From Diphasiastrum complanatum (taxonomy: Eukaryota > Streptophyta > Lycopodiopsida > Lycopodiales > Lycopodiaceae), in assembly GCA_029204225.1 (NCBI GenBank), contig CM055109.1, positions 21,410,405-21,474,404 of the forward strand: a stretch of 64,000 nt of DNA, written 5' to 3'. The notes under the pieces were generated by a model that saw nothing but the letters and a program-made list of their open reading frames with translations, did no database searches and was not told the DNA's origin. Below, piece after piece: positions 57,974 through 64,000 of this stretch. Both the position numbers and the translations under genes were made by a program. The first letter of the stretch is position 1. Each line of letters begins with the position of its first letter.

Positions 57974-59269
57974 TATTGATACAAAATTCTAACTTCAACT
58001 AATCAAACCGGATGATAATAACCTCGGACTATGAACCACTTGTGAAGTCTAGTGAATACATCAAACATAGGCCTTGCTAAACAACCATGTTGGTTGCACA
58101 TCAAATACAAACACAAACGAATTTAAACCACTACGATTGAAATCACAGACCACCAATGCCTCATTCCAAGGAACTCTTCCTCAATTATTAACCAACCGTT
58201 CACTCAATCAACGACAATCAACCAACAAAACACAGCTTCCCATCCATTCCAATTCGAGTTCATCACGATAATTGTGATAATTGTTTACAATCAATGACAC
58301 TCACTTGTCCATGCTCTTAACAATCACTCAAACACATTCCAAGACATTCATCCCTCACTCACACAACAACCCTACCATCTCAAAGCATGACGAGTCACCA
58401 CACCAAACATCCATCAAACGGAATGACAAACCTCCTCTCACTTCTTTCAATTCTAACACATCCATAACCTTCCTCTCAACAAACAAAACACAATACTCCT
58501 TACAAGAACCGCATTTGACCAACAAACAACTAACTATCACAATGCTCACCTTCAAGCATCCACCACACACAAGAGGAGCAATGCAACATCCAAGCAAGCA
58601 CTATTGGAGCTCTCGATTCCTCCTTAATTATAGCAACTACCATCCAATATTAGTAACTAACATTCATGCATTCAACCTAACAACTAGCATTACTTTCAAC
58701 CCACTAACAACAACAACACAACCCTAGGTGGCCTTCATTTTTCTTTGCGGTACACTTGTTCTTGGCCTTTCTTTGAATTTTCAAGGGGCGTGCACCTACT
58801 GGCCATTTTTCTGGGTTTTTGGTGGCGACTTGGCCCACACATTCCATTATCTGCCCGTAACTTGCTCAAACTTCGCCGTTAGGGTTTTTGCGATTTCCTG
58901 CTACTGATTCCCTATTTTTCGGTCCTGCTTTTCCACAAAAATTTTCTTTCTAGGTTTTTTCTTCGAACTGACTTTTTCTAGCATTCATGACTAGGGCTCC
59001 CACGACAAAACGGTTTTCCTGAAAAATACACTGAGTAATCATATATTAGTAAAACATGGACTCAATACATGTTGAGATTTTAGCACGGTCATGTCGGCTA
59101 TTTTTTTACAACTGGCCATTTTTTTTAAAAGCCATAAAATATTTTACCTGCCATTTCTTGTTGGAATCATAGATGCCCAGAAACGCATTTCAGAAACCAC
59201 ATTTCTAAGCAATGCATTTTTCCTTCCAAAAACGTGATTAAAAAAAAGACAGTTTATAAAAGAAGATTT
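57974..59269. other. Spacer with A/C-skewed block, no gene supported
   Basis: From about 57980 to 58735 the plus strand is strongly enriched in A and C and poor in G, which creates long T/N/P/S-rich open frames (for example 58281-58727) without recognisable domains. From 58735 onward the bias disappears. No element boundary was found. Confidence 0.5.
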
Positions 59270-60450
59270 GCTCCTCTTCATGGCCAGAATCGCGCCAGTC
59301 GTGGAGGAGCTAAATTTTTTTATTTTGAGCTGCAGGTGTCCGATCGAGGCGTCGGCAGGCATCTACTCGGCGATACGGAGGTGGTGTGCACAGTGCTAGG
59401 GGGATCTGAGCTTTGTGGAGAGCGAAACGATCAGTTTTCGATTTTTGGTAAGTGTAGGCTTGATTTTTTGCAAGCATTGACATTGAGCTGTAGGCAACCA
59501 AATCGAGCATAGTTTGGATCTAGACCAGCTTTCTTCATGCCCACGATCCTACGGTGTCAGTTTCAGCTGTTACGGCACAGCTAGCGAGATTTGAACATCA
59601 CGTTTCAAATGCTTGTTTTTTCTTGCCATTTTCACAAAATGACTTGTGGGCAACCGATTCCAGTGATGTTTGAGCCTAGAATGCATTTCCACATGCTTGT
59701 AGAGACTCCTATGACCTCCGTTCTGCCTGTCTACGTCCGTATCACAAATTTCAATTTCCATGCCCTAATTTCATGTTTTTTAGGGTTTGGGCGTGGAGCA
59801 TCGTGCAAGCATCTGCCAGTAGCGTGGTTTAGGCCTGCACTGCACTCCTTTATGCCTGCAAGGACTCCCACGCTAGCATCAGTCACCCATTTTCGCTCAT
59901 ACTGAAATGATTCTATCCCTCGCCCTAATATCATGTGTTTTTTGGCACTTGCTATGATTTTACTAGAATCTATGTGACGTGTGCTCGGATGTGTTGAGCT
60001 CTATTTTGGGCTAGTAATGTTTTTCAATGCAGTGTGTTTTCTTCTACTGAACGGTTGCCTGCTTAGTTTTGTTTGCAGGTTCGATGGCCGAGGCCTTTGG
60101 GGCAAGGTTGAGCTTACTGAGGGGGATGTGGCTACACACCATGGCACAGGAGTCCGTAGATGGAGATGCTTGCATTGTGGTGGTCTCTTCACAGGATCAC
60201 TTACCAGGGTTAGGGCTCACTTACTGAGGGTCAGGGGGCCGGGTGGGCGGGCATTGGGCATATCTGATTGCTCAGGATTTCTGATGAGGAGAGGCAGAGG
60301 TTGTCTATTATGTACGGGCACGATGGTGCATTACAGGTTTCCGGAAAGGGACAGGGACAGGGAGCAGGAGCAGCTACAGGTTCACAGGCAGGGCTCACAG
60401 GTAGGCAAACACGACCTACTACGGGTGCAAAGCCTGGTACAGCACGTTCT
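59270..60450 (+). repeat. Right arm of the hAT-like inverted repeat
   Basis: The plus-strand counterpart of 55640-56905. It includes the presumed 5' region of the hAT-like element and the BED exon. Unlike the left arm it continues into transposase sequence. Confidence 0.85.
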
Positions 60451-61430
60451 GGGCAGGGTTTAGATGCAGTGCATGGTCCAGGCGAGGCCACTCCAGTTCC
60501 ACCCGCAACAGCAGGGCTTAGTTCAGAGCGGAGAGCGTCACATGAGTAGGTTGGATCAACGACAATGGGTCCTTCTCGTCCCTCCTCTTCTTCGGTGGCA
60601 AATGTAGCATATGCTTCGACAAGTCCTCCCAGAGAGAGTGATACACCCACAGATCAGCCATCCAGTTCGCGTGTTAGACCACGAACGTCATATACACAAC
60701 AGAGAGAGGTTAGGCCCAGATAGCAGACCCTTGATCAATGCGGGTGGCAGAGAGAGCAGCAGGCCCGGTGCAATCGACCTGCTAGCTAGTTCTTTTACGA
60801 GTGCAACATTCCTTTTGCTATTGCTGACACTTGGGTGTTCAAGGAGTTTTGCGCACAGATGGCAGCCGTGGATGCTACATGGACGCCTCCCAGATGAGAG
60901 GTATTGTGAGGCAGGATGCTTCGTCAGGAGGAGGAGACCATCACGCGGAGGTTATTAGAGATGTTATTGCTGACATTGGGGTGGAGCATGTGGTTCAGGT
61001 TTTCATGGACAATGCTTCGAACTGCAATCAGATGGGAGAGATTATGACGAGGGAGCACCCCAGCATTGTGTGGACACCCTGTGCTGCACATTGCATAGAC
61101 TTGCTCATCCATGACCTGTGTGCACTTCCATGGATCAAAGAGCTATTGATTTCTCCATTTGATATGCTATCTTGATTGACGCCTGCTCCATGCTGCTAAA
61201 CACATCTCAACTACCATCTAAACTTTTTACTGGATGTTTATGTTGTAGGTCACTTCTACGGCCATGCACCTGGTCACTTTTGTTACCAGGAAGAGGCGTG
61301 TGCGGCCGGCCCTATTCCACACGTTCTCGCACCTAAACCTGAAGAAGCCAGCACCCACACGCTTTGCCTTTTACTTCTTGGTGCTAGAGCGATTGATAGT
61401 ATCTGCAGTCAGCCACAGATTCAGATGATG
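60075..61430 (+). pseudogene. hAT-like transposase, copy B (BED finger and DUF659)
   Basis: An acceptor (TTTGCAG) at about 60074-60080 opens an exon with LWGKVELTEGDVATHHG and the BED finger CLHCGGLFTGSLTRVRAHLL (60160-60230, distal Cys kept in ISDC). A low-complexity G/Q/A-rich linker follows. Near 60790-60880 comes PFAIADTWVFKEFCAQM, then a deletion removes the SDGWTD core and joins to DAT. Bases 60950-61140 encode VVQVFMDNASNCNQMG and TPCAAHCIDLLIHDL. An intron-like gap ends in TTGTAG near 61249, before STAMHLVTFVTRKRRVR and APTRFAFYFLVLERL. The C-terminal dimerisation domain is absent. It is a pseudogene by deletion and stops. Confidence 0.78.
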
Positions 61431-61584
61431 ATTCCTACCATGACTCCGACAAGCCTTAATTGTGTAGTTTTCATTACGTTCATGGAACATCATTGTACCC
61501 CATTTTGGTGCCATGTGTCCTGATATTATATATTATGATGATCTTATTCACAGCAGTGTAATGATTCAGTATTGTTCTTTGTGG

Positions 61585-62649
<1,065 letters not shown>

Positions 62650-64000
62650 TCATAATACTGGAGTCCTTACTGTATTTGAATCTTGCCTTAGAATGTAAAG
62701 ATTAGGATCAGCATCACTCTTTACCATTCCCCTTCGCTTAAAGTGTTCATCAATGCAAGAGTACCACGCCCGTGGTGCTTGCTTCAATCCATAAATAGCT
62801 TTGTTGAGCTTACAAACAAGGTGCTCTCTCCCTGGTTCAATAAATACTTGAGGTTGTACCAAGTACACCTCCTCATCCAGCACTCCATTACAGATTTAAC
62901 ATCCATTTGCTGGATCTTCCAATTATAGAAAGCAGAAATAGCAATGATAGAACGTATAGTTACCATCTTAGCTACGGGTGTGAAGGTTTCCCCAAAATCA
63001 ATACCTTCCTGCTGTTCAAATCCTCTCGCAACCAACCGTGCTTTGTATTTGTTGAGTTGCCCATCAGCTCCATATTTGATCTTGTATATCCATTTGCAAG
63101 TGATAGGCGTCTTACCATCAGGTAGCTCAACCAAGTTCCAAGTCCTATTTTTTGATATAGCTTCCATTCTTGTTTCCATAGCTTCACGCCACTCCTCGTG
63201 CTCCTTTGCTTTATCAAAAGTTTTTGGTTCTTGAGCCTTGAGCACAAAACCCATTAGGGCTAGATTCATCTCTAATCTTGTAGGAGGTTTTCAATTTCTA
63301 CTTGATCTTCTAAGCTCTCCCTGCTCACTAGATTCGGGAGTATCTCCCTTCTTTGCACCATCTGTGACTGATAAGTACCATTTAGGTACTCTCTTGGGAA
63401 TTTCAGCATCAGGCTTGCCTTTGTCCAATGGATTTTCTATATCAAAATCCACTTCCTTCTTGACCTGTACTTTCGCTCCCTCATCAAAAGGTTCAGTGAT
63501 TACTTCAGATTGTTCACCTCGGCCCATCTCATCAAATGTAGCATCCCTAGAAATTACAAGCTTCTGTGCATTTGTGTCATACATCATGTATGCCTTGGCC
63601 TTCTCATCATATCCAAGGAAAATACACTTGATAGATTTTGCATCCAATTTCCTTCGTTTCTCATCAGGAATATGAGCATAAGCATCACAACCAAATACTC
63701 TCAAATGAGAAATATTAGGTTTCTTTCCAGAAACAGCTTCATGAGGTGTCTTACCTTCCACGGATTTTGTAAAACACCGATTCAGGATGTGCATAGTTGT
63801 GCTACAAGCTTTTGCCCAAAAGGTGTTTGGCAGACCCTTGCTTTTGAGCATCACCCTGGCCATCTCAACAATAAATCTGTTCTTTCATTCTGCAACTCCA
63901 TTTTGTTGTGGTGAATAAGGTGTTGTAGTCACCCTCTTGATCCCTTGATCTTTGCAGAAATCAATAAATTCTGTCGAAATATACTCACCACCTCCATCAG
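62650..64000 (-). pseudogene. Ty1/Copia integrase-RT remnant, continues off-window
   Basis: From 64000 downward: integrase core end (SPQQNGVAE, with an in-frame TGA at 63885-63887 where R is expected), then MARVMLKSKGLPNTFWAKA and HLRVFGCDAYAHIPDEKR. An in-frame stop at 63291-63293 separates it from RT (WREAMETRMEAI, TCKWIYKIKYGADG, YKARLVARGFEQQEGIDF). A small deletion and frameshift near 62890 sits right after QQMDVKS. The frame resumes with VLDEEVYLVQPQVF and NKAIYGLKQAPRAWY. The YVDD motif and everything after it are missing. It is dead. Confidence 0.92.

Noticed and set aside
58281-58727. A 148-residue T/N/P/S-rich plus-strand ORF.
   Set aside because: It is explained by the A/C skew, which removes stop codons. 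No domain, no start context and no relative were recognised.

Overview
The window looks like nuclear DNA of a land plant with a large, transposon-rich genome. Two host genes can be recognised: a complete four-exon 60S ribosomal protein L23 (uL14) gene at 6320-9486 on the minus strand, and the first four coding exons of an LMBR1/LIMR-type multi-pass membrane protein gene at 28687-31176 on the plus strand. Their plant-like residues, plant telo-box promoter motif and long introns point to a plant. A LINE with an RLE-type C-terminus, a degenerate Helitron, and a host gene whose remaining exons are not visible in the next 32 kb suggest a non-flowering lineage (fern, lycophyte or gymnosperm). That lineage call is inference.

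Layout. 1-3.8 kb: decayed Ty3/Gypsy pol fused to a Ty1/Copia RNase H remnant, then a 5'-truncated LINE. 6.3-9.65 kb: RPL23 with its promoter motif; a possible MITE lies in intron 1. 9.7-13.2 kb: nothing recognised. 13.2-18.5 kb: an internally deleted Copia element (minus strand, LTRs, gag and protease) inserted in a tandem duplication; its leader holds a C27 tract and a GACATGCA-type minisatellite. 19.3-20.9 kb: diverged tandem-like repeats. 21.5-25.2 kb: a decayed cluster of plus-strand ORFs of unknown family. 26.4-28.1 kb: a Helitron Rep remnant (DUF6570-like and HUH regions). 28.1-31.2 kb: the 5' part of the LMBR1-like gene.

33.6-51.4 kb is a nest of LTR retrotransposons. A near-intact chromovirus-like Gypsy element (36084-42354, TSD ATACT, LTRs nearly identical) sits inside the gag of a second, minus-strand Gypsy family (about 34674-43767). 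A second, older and internally deleted copy of the first family lies inverted at 45715-51357 (TSD TGGTC). Between the two copies are two oppositely oriented LTRs of the second family, with a hAT-like transposase fragment between them.

51.4-55.6 kb shows nothing recognisable. 55.6-61.4 kb holds two inverted copies of the 5' half of a hAT-like element (BED finger exon); the right copy continues into DUF659-like sequence. The spacer contains a second copy of the 33.6-34.7 kb repeat and an A/C-skewed stretch. 61.59 kb is a (GA)n microsatellite, and 62.65-64 kb is a decayed Copia integrase-RT on the minus strand that continues past the window end.

Only RPL23 looks like an intact host gene. The mobile elements are all damaged, though the 36-42 kb Gypsy element is very recent. 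The least explained part is the 21.5-25.2 kb ORF cluster beside the Helitron remnant.
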